Source: Aquimarina mytili (GTDB taxonomy: Bacteria; Bacteroidota; Bacteroidia; Flavobacteriales; Flavobacteriaceae). From it: a stretch of DNA of 64,000 nucleotides. Below are positions 41,997 to 51,342 of this stretch, piece after piece; the stretch's first letter is position 1; each line of letters opens with the position of its first letter. The stretch covers positions 62,001 through 126,000 of the forward strand of contig NZ_JAERQJ010000001.1 of NCBI RefSeq assembly GCF_016735115.1, in the 5' to 3' direction. The notes beneath the pieces are model-generated. The model was not told where the DNA came from, made no database searches, and was given only the letters and a program-made list of their open reading frames with translations. The position numbers were made by a program, and so were the translations under genes.

Positions 41997-42743
41997 CTAC
42001 TTTTTATTTACTTCTTTAATATATTTTTGAAGCGCCATAGTCATCGACGGAGTCTCTGGAGTTGGTGCTTGAATATTTACGATAAGATTGTGCTCTTCGG
42101 CAGCTTTTACCGTAGAATTTCCAAAAACTGCAATTCTAGTATCGTTTTGCTTGAAATCTGGAAAGTTTTCAAATAGTGATTGGATTCCTGAAGGGCTAAA
42201 GAAAACTAAAATATCGTAAAATACATTTCTTAAATCAGAAAGATCACTTACTACAGTTTTATAAAAAACACCTTGCTTCCAATCCACTTTTAAACTATCT
42301 AAAGTTTCTGGAATTAATGGTTTTAGCTTATCAGATGATGGTAACAAAAACTTCTCGTTCTTATACTTTTTTATAAGAGGTGATAACTCCTGAAAAGTAC
42401 GTTTTCCAACATAGATTTTTCTTTTTCGGTATACAACGTATTTTTGCAAATAGTATGCAACCGCCTCACTTTGACAGAAATATTTTAGAGTATCAGGAAC
42501 CTTATATCGCATTTCTTCAGCTATTCTAAAAAAATGATCGACAGAATTGCGGCTAGTAAGAATAATAGCGGTGTATTGTGATAAATCCACTTTTTGCAAT
42601 CTTACCTCCTTAGCATCGACTCCCTCTACATGAATGAATGGAATAAAGTCAATTTTTACTTTTTCCCTTTCCTCTAGATCAAAATAAGGTGAATTTTCTA
42701 CTTTAGGCTCCGGCTGCGAGACCAAAATTGTTTTCACTTTCAT
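41997..42743 (-). CDS. hemD: Uroporphyrinogen-III synthase family protein
   Basis: Cyclises hydroxymethylbilane to uroporphyrinogen III in heme synthesis. The 248-aa protein has the two-domain HemD pattern: MKVKTILVSQPEP at the start, YTAIILTSRNSVDHFF near residues 58-73, SDLSDLRNVFYDILVFFSPSG near 166-186 and RIAVFGNSTVKAAEEHNLIV near 204-223. HemD sequences vary greatly, so assignment rests on these segments and on its common flavobacterial neighbour, the DUF4271 gene, 26 bases upstream. Confidence 0.85.
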   Translation of the reverse strand: MKVKTILVSQPEPKVENSPYFDLEEREKVKIDFIPFIHVEGVDAKEVRLQKVDLSQYTAIILTSRNSVDHFFRIAEEMRYKVPDTLKYFCQSEAVAYYLQKYVVYRKRKIYVGKRTFQELSPLIKKYKNEKFLLPSSDKLKPLIPETLDSLKVDWKQGVFYKTVVSDLSDLRNVFYDILVFFSPSGIQSLFENFPDFKQNDTRIAVFGNSTVKAAEEHNLIVNIQAPTPETPSMTMALQKYIKEVNKK

Positions 42744-42769
42744 AAATATTCTTTTCTTACGTTCCTATC

Positions 42770-43426
42770 TTAGTACTTAATGGACTTATATAGTATAAAA
42801 TAAGGCGCGATTTCAAGTGCGCAAAGATACAAAATAAAATAAAATAAGTGGTTCAAAATTATATTTTCATTTTTCCTGTAGAAAGAAACGAGTATAATAA
42901 TGTTAAGAATAGCAATCGCAACTAACAATATTATAAAGGCAATTTTTGAAGGCTCAAAAGTGTATATAAACACTATATTAATTGGTAATAAAAGCAATCC
43001 AGTAAAATTGCGGTATGATATTTTATAAAAAAGATATTCATCAATGATAGCATCAATGGAAAAAATAGTAGCAATAATTTTTTCAATTAATACTTTGAAA
43101 ATAACAATTACAGTATAAATTATTGCTATTTTAAAGTATAAAGTGATTTCGATTGGAGTTGTCCGCCATTCAAAAACATCAAAACATAAGTATAAGAATA
43201 GCGATACTGAAGCAATTTGCAATAACAATAAAGTAATATTAAATAAAGAAGAAAGCTTATTTGGCTTTTGATATGATATAATATACTTATTGTTACTAAA
43301 AAGTGCTACAAAATCATAAAACCTTAAGGCATTAATACTTTTGGCAGTAGCCAATAAAACTAGGCATATCACGATTAAAACGGTAAGCCAATTGGTTGAT
43401 AGTATTTCTCTAGTAATAAATTCCAT
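42770..43426 (-). CDS. DUF4271 family membrane protein
   Basis: A 218-aa integral membrane protein with about six hydrophobic segments and a conserved start ITREILSTNWLTVLIVICLV. Family members lie beside hemD in many Flavobacteriaceae. No catalytic motif is visible. It is probably co-transcribed with hemD and is divergent from the mannosyltransferase gene. The function is unknown. Confidence 0.82.
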   Translation of the reverse strand: MEFITREILSTNWLTVLIVICLVLLATAKSINALRFYDFVALFSNNKYIISYQKPNKLSSLFNITLLLLQIASVSLFLYLCFDVFEWRTTPIEITLYFKIAIIYTVIVIFKVLIEKIIATIFSIDAIIDEYLFYKISYRNFTGLLLLPINIVFIYTFEPSKIAFIILLVAIAILNIIILVSFYRKNENIILNHLFYFILYLCALEIAPYFILYKSIKY

Positions 43427-43582
43427 ATAATACAGATGATAAAATTACAATCTATTAACGAATAAAAACAAAAAAATGTTGAAGATGCCTAATTATTAAT
43501 CGAAATACATTTTATATCCCTCATTTATAATCTATGCGCTCTGAACAAGTTTTTCTGTAGTAGGAAGGAATGATTATTTGGT

Positions 43583-43590
43583 TATATTTG
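43583..43590 (+). promoter_or_regulatory. -7 promoter box for the mannosyltransferase-dihydroorotase operon
   Basis: TATATTTG matches TAnnTTTG and lies 18 bases before the first start codon of the three-gene operon. Confidence 0.6.
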
Positions 43591-43607
43591 CTTGAAAAAT
43601 AGTATAG

Positions 43608-44339
43608 ATGGCAGATGCCTTAGTTATCATTCCTACCTATAATGAAATTGAAAATGTGGAGCGTATCATTAAGAATGTATTTTCGCTGCAACGTGATTTC
43701 CATATTTTGATTGTAGATGATAATTCACCTGATGGTACAGCTAGCAAGGTTGAAGAGTTGCAATTAGAATATCCTGACGAACTCTTTTTGTTACAAAGAG
43801 AGGGTAAATTAGGACTAGGTACTGCTTATATTGCCGGTTTTAGATGGGCTCTAGAGCGCTCTTATGAATATATTTTTGAAATGGATGCCGATTTTTCGCA
43901 CAATCCTAATGATTTGATACGATTGTATAATGCATGTTCCAAAGGATCTTCTTCTGTTGCGATAGGGTCTCGATATGTTACAGGAGTAAATGTTGTAAAC
44001 TGGCCAATGAGTAGAGTATTATTGTCGTGGCTAGCATCAAAATATGTTCGTTTTATTACCGGAATGGATATTCATGACACAACCGCAGGATTTATCTGTT
44101 ATAAAAGAGAGGTGTTAGAGAAAATAAATTTAGATAAAATCAAGTTTGTGGGATATGCTTTTCAGATTGAAATGAAGTTTAAAGCATATTTGCTAAAGTT
44201 TAAAATAAAAGAAATCCCGGTAATATTTACAGATAGAACAAGAGGTACTTCAAAAATGAGTAAAGGGATTATTTCTGAAGCAGTTTTTGGAGTTATAAGA
44301 ATGAAATTTAAGAGCTTATTTAAAAGTTATGAGATATGA
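43608..44339 (+). CDS. Polyprenol-phosphate mannosyltransferase (family 2 glycosyltransferase)
   Basis: A 243-aa glycosyltransferase that likely charges polyprenyl phosphate with mannose from GDP-mannose on the cytoplasmic face. It starts ALVIIPTYNEIENVERII, has VDDNSPDGTA near residues 35-44 and EMDADFSHNP near 91-100 (DxD-like), and ends with GTSKMSKGIISEAVFGV, as in DPM1-type enzymes. It has no C-terminal membrane domain. It overlaps the dihydroorotase gene by 4 bases (ATGA). Confidence 0.92.
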   Translation: MADALVIIPTYNEIENVERIIKNVFSLQRDFHILIVDDNSPDGTASKVEELQLEYPDELFLLQREGKLGLGTAYIAGFRWALERSYEYIFEMDADFSHNPNDLIRLYNACSKGSSSVAIGSRYVTGVNVVNWPMSRVLLSWLASKYVRFITGMDIHDTTAGFICYKREVLEKINLDKIKFVGYAFQIEMKFKAYLLKFKIKEIPVIFTDRTRGTSKMSKGIISEAVFGVIRMKFKSLFKSYEI

Positions 44340-45676
44340 ATAGTGTACTTATTAAAAATGCAAACATTGTTAATGAAGGAACGATTTTTAAGGGTGACAT
44401 TTATATAGAAAATGGAATCTTCAAAGAAATTGCATCGCATATTAGTGCTAAATCAGACCATGTTCAAATAATCGATGCAGAAGGGAAATATCTAATCCCA
44501 GGAGTAATAGATGATCAAGTACATTTTAGAGAGCCTGGTCTTACTCATAAGGCTAATATTGCGACAGAGTCTAAAGCTGCTGTTGCAGGAGGCATAACTT
44601 CATTTATTGAAATGCCTAATACTGTCCCTCAAACTACAACCATAGAGAAATTAGAAGAAAAATTTGAAATAGCTGCAAAAACAAGCTATGCTAATTATTC
44701 TTTCATGTTTGGAGGAACCAATGATAACCTGGAAGAAATAAGAAAGGTAGATAAAAAAAATGTGGCAGGCTTAAAATTGTTTCTTGGGTCATCTACGGGA
44801 AATATGCTTGTTGATAATCCCGAAGTTTTAGAGAAAATATTTGCATCTACAGATCTTTTAATTTCGGTACATTGCGAAGATGAACAGACGATAAGAGATA
44901 ATACTAAAAAATATAAAGAGCAGTACGGAGAGGATATTCCAATAGAGCTTCATCCTATTATCAGGAGCGAAGAAGCTTGTTATCTGTCGTCGTCAAAAGC
45001 GATAGAATTGGCAAAAAAAACGGGTGCTAGGTTACATGTTTTTCACCTTTCTACGGCAAAAGAAACGGATTTGTTCACGAATAAAATTCCGCTTAAAGAG
45101 AAGAAAATTACAGCAGAAGTATGTATTCATCATTTATGGTTCTCAGATGCAGATTATAAAGAAAAAGGAACCTTAATTAAATGGAACCCCGCGGTAAAAA
45201 CATCTAAAGATAGAGAAGCTTTATTCGAGGCTTTATTAGATGATAGATTAGACGTGATTGCAACAGATCATGCTCCACATACCGCTGAAGAAAAAGATAA
45301 TGTGTATACAAAAGCACCTTCTGGAGGTCCATTAGTGCAACATGCGCTCACCGCAATGCTAGAATTTTATCACCAAGGTAAAATTAGTCTAGAAAAAATT
45401 GTCGAAAAAATGTGTCATAATCCCGCAATTTTATTTCAAGTTCATAAAAGAGGGTATATTAAAGAAGGATACTTTGCAGATGCTGTTTTGGTAGATCTTA
45501 ATGATCCATGGACAGTGACTAAAGATAATATACTTTATAAATGCGGTTGGTCTCCGTTCGAAGAGACTACATTTAAATCAAGAATTACGCATACTTTTGT
45601 TAATGGAGGTTTGGTGTATGAAAATTCTAGGTTTTATGATGTAAAACTAGCGCAACGGTTAACTTTTGATAGATGA
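44336..45676 (+). CDS. Dihydroorotase family amidohydrolase
   Basis: A 446-aa amidohydrolase, probably for the third step of pyrimidine synthesis (carbamoyl-aspartate cyclisation). Visible features are IDDQVHFREPGLTHKAN (about residues 58-74), GGITSFIEMPNTVPQTT and IATDHAPHTAEEK near 314-326. In the usual D-x-H-x-H-x-R metal motif the first His is Gln61 (DDQVHFR), so metal binding may differ or activity may be altered. It is coupled on both sides by ATGA overlaps. The family is clear; pyrC function is likely but not certain because of this change. Confidence 0.88.
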   Translation: MNSVLIKNANIVNEGTIFKGDIYIENGIFKEIASHISAKSDHVQIIDAEGKYLIPGVIDDQVHFREPGLTHKANIATESKAAVAGGITSFIEMPNTVPQTTTIEKLEEKFEIAAKTSYANYSFMFGGTNDNLEEIRKVDKKNVAGLKLFLGSSTGNMLVDNPEVLEKIFASTDLLISVHCEDEQTIRDNTKKYKEQYGEDIPIELHPIIRSEEACYLSSSKAIELAKKTGARLHVFHLSTAKETDLFTNKIPLKEKKITAEVCIHHLWFSDADYKEKGTLIKWNPAVKTSKDREALFEALLDDRLDVIATDHAPHTAEEKDNVYTKAPSGGPLVQHALTAMLEFYHQGKISLEKIVEKMCHNPAILFQVHKRGYIKEGYFADAVLVDLNDPWTVTKDNILYKCGWSPFEETTFKSRITHTFVNGGLVYENSRFYDVKLAQRLTFDR

Positions 45677-46179
45677 TTAGAACTATAAAATATAGTATAT
45701 GGTGTTTGATGTTACTTGCATGCCAAAGCATTGACAAGGCATCAGAACCTAAAGTTTTGATAGGCGAAGATCGTATGGTTGAAATTCTTACAGATATAGC
45801 TTTTGTAAAGGCAGCCAAGTCTTCAAATAGAAAAGTATTTGAACAAAAGAAAATCAATCCAGAAAAGTATATTCTAAACAAATATGGTATTGATAGTATT
45901 GTTTTTGCTGAGAATAATACCTGGTATGCTGGTCAATTAGAAAAGTATGAAGAGATTTTTAAGCGCGTAAAAGGTAATTTAGAAAAATCCAGAGATGCTT
46001 TTGAAAAGCTGAAAAAAGAAGAGGATTCAATTAAAAAAGTTGAAGATTCTATATTGAAAAGCAAGGATACCTTACAGGACAAGGATAAACTTATAATTCC
46101 TTCAGAATTAAAACCCATTGAAGAAGATATAGAAAAAGCAAAACAGAAGAGGCTTAAACCTCGTTTAAAAAAGCAGTAG
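45673..46179 (+). CDS. DUF4296 lipoprotein
   Basis: A 168-aa predicted lipoprotein. The signal MIRTIKYSIWCLMLLACQSI has a lipobox (LLAC), and the DUF4296 core (about 25-110) includes MVEILTDIAFVKAAK and the YGIDSIVFAENNTWYAGQLE segment. A long charged coiled-coil tail follows (KLKKEEDSIKKVEDSILKSK). The gene overlaps dihydroorotase by 4 bases (ATGA) and runs 26 bases into the convergent epimerase gene. The function is unknown. Confidence 0.85.
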   Translation: MIRTIKYSIWCLMLLACQSIDKASEPKVLIGEDRMVEILTDIAFVKAAKSSNRKVFEQKKINPEKYILNKYGIDSIVFAENNTWYAGQLEKYEEIFKRVKGNLEKSRDAFEKLKKEEDSIKKVEDSILKSKDTLQDKDKLIIPSELKPIEEDIEKAKQKRLKPRLKKQ

Positions 46180-47161
46180 CAGTTTCTTCAATTGCATCTT
46201 GAACAGGTGTAAATGTATACTTTAACTCGTTTTTGATTTTATCGTTTTTGTAGAACGAATTTGAAAGAGCACTACGTATCGAAGATTTGAATATAGAGCG
46301 CTTAGTTCTAAAAAAGAAATGACTAATTCTTTGGATATTATAGGCTAGTTTTAGTAAAAAAGGAGACGCTTTTTTTGTTGGTACAGGCTTTTTTAATGCT
46401 TTGGCAATCATAGAAAATGCATCCTTATAACTTAAGTTTTCTCCAACCAGAATATATCTTTCGTTAGTATGGTTTCCTTTCATAAGTTGATGCATGACGT
46501 TTACAACATCCTTTATGGCTACATATCCTGTTGCTCCGGTGGTATAGTACCGCATTCCTGCATATATTCTTTTAAACAAAAAGCCACTGCCACCATTAAA
46601 AAAACCGGGTCCGATAATAATTCCTGGGTTGACGATAACTGTATTTAACCCTTCTTGAGTTCCTCTCCAGACCTCCATTTCGGCACCATATTTAGTAATT
46701 GCATATACCGATTTTTGAGTTTCGGGATTCCATTCTACGGTTTCATCAATAAACGATGTAGCAGGATCTTCTTCTAGAGTTGCAATCGAGCTAACGTAGC
46801 ATAGCTTTTTTACATTATGAATTAAGCAAAGGTTTACAATATTGGCTGTGCCCTCAATATTCACCTTTCTCAGTTTTTTATAATGAGAAGGGTTGAAACT
46901 AATTTTTGCAGCACAATGATATACATGTGTAATTTCTGTAAAGGCTTCAGATAATTCAGGAATATTATTTATTGTAGTTTTAACCCAGTCTATAGAGTCG
47001 AACAGATGTGCTTTCTCAGGTAAATGATAAGAAAACATTTTTTTGGCGTATTCTTTTTTAGCTTCTGATCTATATAATGCACGTATAGGTTGTTTTTCAT
47101 TTATCAGTTGAACTAATAAGTGAGTGCCTACCAACCCTGTTGCTCCTGTAATTAAAATCAT
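46154..47161 (-). CDS. NAD-dependent epimerase/dehydratase (extended SDR)
   Basis: A 335-aa Rossmann-fold enzyme with the glycine motif ITGATGLVGTHLL (residues 3-15) and the SDR catalytic YxxxK as YAITKYGAE near 153-161, preceded by CYVSSIATLE. It acts on an unknown sugar nucleotide, flavonoid-like or other carbonyl substrate. Genes of this type commonly sit between the DUF4296 gene and tyrS in this family. Its 3' end overlaps the DUF4296 gene by 26 bases tail to tail. Confidence 0.88.
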   Translation of the reverse strand: MILITGATGLVGTHLLVQLINEKQPIRALYRSEAKKEYAKKMFSYHLPEKAHLFDSIDWVKTTINNIPELSEAFTEITHVYHCAAKISFNPSHYKKLRKVNIEGTANIVNLCLIHNVKKLCYVSSIATLEEDPATSFIDETVEWNPETQKSVYAITKYGAEMEVWRGTQEGLNTVIVNPGIIIGPGFFNGGSGFLFKRIYAGMRYYTTGATGYVAIKDVVNVMHQLMKGNHTNERYILVGENLSYKDAFSMIAKALKKPVPTKKASPFLLKLAYNIQRISHFFFRTKRSIFKSSIRSALSNSFYKNDKIKNELKYTFTPVQDAIEETATAFLNEV

Positions 47162-47238
47162 AGTATTTGTTCTGCTGTACTAAAGTAAACATATTTAGGA
47201 TTTCTGCCGTATTGATAGCTCCATATTAACCATATTTT

Positions 47239-47246
47239 TATCTTTG
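47239..47246 (+). promoter_or_regulatory. -7 promoter box for tyrS
   Basis: TATCTTTG matches TAnnTTTG. TTG at 47212-47214 is a candidate -33 element. The start codon of tyrS is 27 bases downstream. Confidence 0.65.
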
Positions 47247-47272
47247 TCGCGTCTTAATTCAATGATAAAAAA

Positions 47273-48568
47273 ATGACTAAGAATTTTATAGAAGAGTTAC
47301 GCTGGAGAGGAATGCTACATGATGCTATGCCCGGTACCGAAGAATACTTACTAGAACAGATGAGATCTGCATATGTAGGCTTTGACCCTACTGCAGATTC
47401 TTTGCATATTGGCAACTTGGTTCCGATTATGTTATTGGCTCATTATCAAAGAGCTGGACATAAACCTTTTGCTTTGGTAGGTGGCGCTACAGGTATGATT
47501 GGAGATCCATCTGGCAAATCTGCAGAGCGTAATCTTTTAGATGAAAAAACACTTAGACATAACCAGGAAGCCATAAAAGCTCAGTTATCCCGGTTTTTGG
47601 ATTTTGAAAGTGATGCATCGAATGCCGCAGTATTAGTAAATAATTACGATTGGATGAAAGAATTTTCATTCCTTGATTTTATTAGAGATGTAGGGAAACA
47701 TATTACGGTAAACTATATGATGGCTAAAGATTCTGTAAAGAATAGAATTTCTTCAGAATCTTCTGAAGGGATGTCGTTTACAGAGTTTACGTATCAATTA
47801 GTTCAAGGATATGACTTTTTACATTTGTATAGAGATCATGACTGTACATTGCAAATGGGCGGTAGTGATCAATGGGGGAATATTACTACTGGAACAGAGT
47901 TGATTAGAAGAATAGCAGGCGGAAAAGGATACGCCCTTACATGCCCATTAATTACAAAATCTGATGGATCAAAATTTGGGAAATCTGAAGGAGGTAATGT
48001 ATGGTTAGACGCTAATAGAACCTCACCGTATAAGTTCTACCAATATTGGTTAAACACCAGTGATGAAGACGCTGAAAAGTACATCAAGATTTTTACTTTT
48101 CTAAATAAGGAAGAGATAGAAAGCCTTATTGTTGAGCATAAAGAAGCGCCCCATATGAGAATCCTACAAAAAAGATTGGCAGATGAAGTTACTGTGATTG
48201 TACACTCTCAAGAAGATTTAGATAACGCTATAAAAGCATCAAATATCCTGTTTGGAAAATCGACTTCAGCAGATCTGAAAGATTTGGATGAAGCTACATT
48301 TTTAGATGTTTTTGATGGTGTGCCACAAGCCGAAATTTCAGGAAGTATGATTGATAATGGTTTGGATATTATTGGGGCATTGGCCGAGCATACTGGTTTT
48401 TTAAAATCAAATGGAGAGGCCAGGCGAGCGTTAAAAGAGAATTCTATTTCAGTAAATAAAGAAAAAGTTACGGAAGGTTTTTCTATATCAAGTAAAGATT
48501 TGATTAACAATCAATTTGTCTTATTACAACGTGGTAAAAAGAACTATTTTGTAATTAGAGTGGTTTAA
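47273..48568 (+). CDS. tyrS: Tyrosyl-tRNA synthetase
   Basis: Charges tRNA-Tyr. The 431-aa class I synthetase has HIGN at 45-48 (SLHIGNLVP), KFGKS at 234-238 and a C-terminal S4-like RNA-binding domain ([20 protein letters not shown]). [15 protein letters not shown] near 68-82 and [14 protein letters not shown] near 197-210 are typical of the bacterial enzyme. It has its own promoter box and a long hairpin downstream. Confidence 0.97.
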   Translation: MTKNFIEELRWRGMLHDAMPGTEEYLLEQMRSAYVGFDPTADSLHIGNLVPIMLLAHYQRAGHKPFALVGGATGMIGDPSGKSAERNLLDEKTLRHNQEAIKAQLSRFLDFESDASNAAVLVNNYDWMKEFSFLDFIRDVGKHITVNYMMAKDSVKNRISSESSEGMSFTEFTYQLVQGYDFLHLYRDHDCTLQMGGSDQWGNITTGTELIRRIAGGKGYALTCPLITKSDGSKFGKSEGGNVWLDANRTSPYKFYQYWLNTSDEDAEKYIKIFTFLNKEEIESLIVEHKEAPHMRILQKRLADEVTVIVHSQEDLDNAIKASNILFGKSTSADLKDLDEATFLDVFDGVPQAEISGSMIDNGLDIIGALAEHTGFLKSNGEARRALKENSISVNKEKVTEGFSISSKDLINNQFVLLQRGKKNYFVIRVV

Positions 48569-48600
48569 AGAACTCTGTTGGATTTAAAAACTAAGGGTTA

Positions 48601-48652
48601 AATCTCTTGACTTCTGAGACTGTATTTAAAAACAGGAGTCAAGAGATTTTGG
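48601..48652 (+). terminator. Long-stem terminator after tyrS
   Basis: AATCTCTTGACT (48601-48612) is the exact reverse complement of AGTCAAGAGATT (48637-48648), followed by TTTT. The loop holds a second small stem CTGT/ACAG. Confidence 0.75.
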
Positions 48653-48700
48653 ACCATACGAGCTTACATAAAGCTATTTGATTGATAAATGACCTAGTTG

Positions 48701-51097
48701 TTAATTATTTATGCGGTCTTGCTCGTCTTGTAGCCCTGATTTTTTCTGTTTTTTAGCCTTTACATCTTTGTTTCCGAAAGAATGGCTAATATAAAATTGT
48801 ACCGTTCTACTATCACTACCACCACTTCCATCAATAAAAAGATTTCCAAACTGCGTGGTTCCTCTCCATGGGATCGTATATAAAATATCATTGCCAGTAA
48901 GTTTTACAGTCCAATTATCCCATTTCTTTTGTATACCGATGTTTAAAGAACCTAAAGATTCGGTAGCATAGGTGCCACCCCAGATCGAAGGGCTGCTGTA
49001 CCAACCACTTAACTCAAAAGTCAATCCTTTGCTAAGTGTAAACGTACTTTGTGCATATCCACCATAAGTGGTTTGGTCGACTGCAATAAATGAAGAGTCT
49101 GTAGGCTTAAAATCACTATAATATATATAACCACTCATGTAAATATTCCACCAATTATTGATTTTTTTAGGGTAAGAAATACTCAGATTAATGACCTCTT
49201 GATTTGCAACATTACGGGTATTGATAAAGTTCCTGTTTTCGCCTTCTGCTTCAGTTATTTGTGCAAAGAAGTCATTTATAAAGGAGTAACTTAGACTAGT
49301 GGTAAGTGTGTACTTATAGGTATGGGATAGTTTTAGATTATCCGTATACTGGGGTTGTAAAAAAGGATTCCCTCTTCTAAAACTTAATTCATCTAATTGA
49401 AATTCAAACGGGTTTAATGCTTGATAATTGGGTCGTTGTATTCGACGACTATATAGTAATGCTAAGGAATGATTCTGAGAAGCTTGATACGTAAGTCCGC
49501 CAGATGGAAACCAATCTGTATACTTTCGTTTTACAGTTTTGTTATCATTTGGACTCGCAGCAGCAAGGTCTCCTTTAGAATCAGTGTTTTCTACACGTAA
49601 TCCTGCCTGTATCTTGAATTTGTTAATTCCAAAATTGTAATTTATATAACCTGCAGTAACAATTTCATCATATACAAAAGTATTACTTCTGTCCATGTCC
49701 AAAGAACGAATTCTATTTTGAATAGTAAAAAAGTCAAATGTGTTGTCAGTTTTAACAAAAGAAAGCTTTGATCCTAGAGATAACATTCCTTTTCCTAATT
49801 TTTGTTCATAATCAACTTTGGTTACATAAATGTCTATATCGATTGGAGTATCTTGTGCGGTAATATTTTCATTGAGTGGATCTCCTTGTGAAGTAATATA
49901 AAAATTGGGCTGATTATTAAAGCGATTTCTTTGATAACGACCATAGTTTAGATCAATTAGCAAGCTTCTGCCTAGTGTATCTTTATATCGATAATTAAGA
50001 TTGGTATTTAGGTTTAGACTTTCATTTTCATTGCTATTTGGTGCCAGCAAGATACTGTCAATTACACCAGTATTTCTTTGAATGATCGGAGTTCTAGAAT
50101 TTGTTTCTGAAGAAGCATCTCTTAAAGAAAGATTTGCAGAAATACCAATTGTGTTTTTTGTATTAATTATATAATCTGCTGAGGTTCGAATATTGTGATT
50201 AATTACATCATTTTCAGATGTTGAACGAGCATCAAAAATATTATCTCCTTGTACACGATAAAGGTTAATAAAACTAGTAGGTTTCCCAATAAAATTACTG
50301 TAATTGGCGTTAAGTGTCCACTTTTTTGTTTTAGTCGTAATTCCTAGTTGACTATTATTTCTTAAAAAATCACCATAGGTCAACGTATTCGAAAAACTAC
50401 CTACGGTACCCAGTCCTTTTTCTCTTTTAAGACGTATGTTAATGATTCCGGCATTTCCAGCAGCATCATATTTTGAAGAAGGTTGTGTGATAATTTCAAT
50501 GCTCTCTATTTCATCTGCTTGTAACGACTGTAAAAATGTAGTAAGATCATCTCCTTGAAGAAAATTCTGACGATCATCAATATATATAAGTACTCCGTTT
50601 TTACCTTCAACTACAATATCATCATTATTATCTACGCGAACTCCTGGAGCCTTGCGAAGCACATCCAAACTATTATTTCCGGAAGATGTAATCGTTTCGG
50701 CAACATTAAATACTGTTTTATCAGGTTTTACCTCTACAATTGGTTTTTTGGTGGTAATAGTAACTTCTTCAAGAGATTCTTCGTTTTGTTCAAGAGTAAT
50801 AGTTCCTAAAGTCAATGCATTATCCGAAAATGCAAAAGTTTTGTTGTAGGCTGTAAAACCAATACTACTAATAGTAATTTGGTATGTATTACTCTCAATG
50901 TCTTTTAATAAAAACACACCTTTATCATTAGTAATTCCGGCTTTTATTAGTTTTTGATCGGCATCTTTCAAAATAACATTAGCGTAAGGGACTGGTTGAT
51001 TGGATAAATCCTGGACATTTCCGCTAATAGTTTGTGCAGACATAAGGTTGACAATGCTTGTAACTAAGTAGATTAAAATAAATAATAATGATCTCAT
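48701..51097 (-). CDS. Outer-membrane beta-barrel receptor, TonB-dependent-like (OMP_b-brl_3 type)
   Basis: A 798-aa outer-membrane protein with a signal peptide (MRSLLFILIYLVTSIVNLMSAQ), an N-terminal carboxypeptidase-regulatory-like domain (about 23-110, GNVQDLSNQPVPYANVILKD), a plug (about 130-215, with VLIYIDDRQNFLQGDDLTTF) and a large barrel. It belongs to the receptor-like family often annotated as outer membrane beta-barrel protein, whose ligands are mostly unknown. It is divergent from a LytS/LytTR two-component pair. The 245 bases between hold repeated half-sites, suggesting control by that pair. Confidence 0.85.
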   Translation of the reverse strand: MRSLLFILIYLVTSIVNLMSAQTISGNVQDLSNQPVPYANVILKDADQKLIKAGITNDKGVFLLKDIESNTYQITISSIGFTAYNKTFAFSDNALTLGTITLEQNEESLEEVTITTKKPIVEVKPDKTVFNVAETITSSGNNSLDVLRKAPGVRVDNNDDIVVEGKNGVLIYIDDRQNFLQGDDLTTFLQSLQADEIESIEIITQPSSKYDAAGNAGIINIRLKREKGLGTVGSFSNTLTYGDFLRNNSQLGITTKTKKWTLNANYSNFIGKPTSFINLYRVQGDNIFDARSTSENDVINHNIRTSADYIINTKNTIGISANLSLRDASSETNSRTPIIQRNTGVIDSILLAPNSNENESLNLNTNLNYRYKDTLGRSLLIDLNYGRYQRNRFNNQPNFYITSQGDPLNENITAQDTPIDIDIYVTKVDYEQKLGKGMLSLGSKLSFVKTDNTFDFFTIQNRIRSLDMDRSNTFVYDEIVTAGYINYNFGINKFKIQAGLRVENTDSKGDLAAASPNDNKTVKRKYTDWFPSGGLTYQASQNHSLALLYSRRIQRPNYQALNPFEFQLDELSFRRGNPFLQPQYTDNLKLSHTYKYTLTTSLSYSFINDFFAQITEAEGENRNFINTRNVANQEVINLSISYPKKINNWWNIYMSGYIYYSDFKPTDSSFIAVDQTTYGGYAQSTFTLSKGLTFELSGWYSSPSIWGGTYATESLGSLNIGIQKKWDNWTVKLTGNDILYTIPWRGTTQFGNLFIDGSGGSDSRTVQFYISHSFGNKDVKAKKQKKSGLQDEQDRINN

Positions 51098-51161
51098 AAT
51101 TTCTAATTTTGATCCAAAGGTGAATGTTTTTAGAAATGGTTAAAAGAGTTTTTGGTCGAGT

Positions 51162-51222
51162 GGTCCAATGGATCGATCAATGGACCCGGTGCAATTTATC
51201 TGTGTATAGGGCCATTGATCGG
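51162..51222. promoter_or_regulatory. Cluster of three half-sites between receptor and LytS genes
   Basis: Three related 13-14-mers occur: GGTCCAATGGATC (51162-51174), then its inverted form CGATCAATGGACCC (51174-51187), then GGGCCATTGATCG (51209-51221). The second and third are reverse complements except for one base. The spacing suggests an operator or mRNA hairpins. No regulator is proven. Confidence 0.45.
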
Positions 51223-51342
51223 GAAATTCTTGATACGTATAAAGTGAACAAGTAGTTTTGTAAGTGTCTATTTGTGTATGATGCTCTTTGGCTACTATTT
51301 ATATAGTAGTATTTTAGTTTGAAAGAATAGTGAAATAATGCA

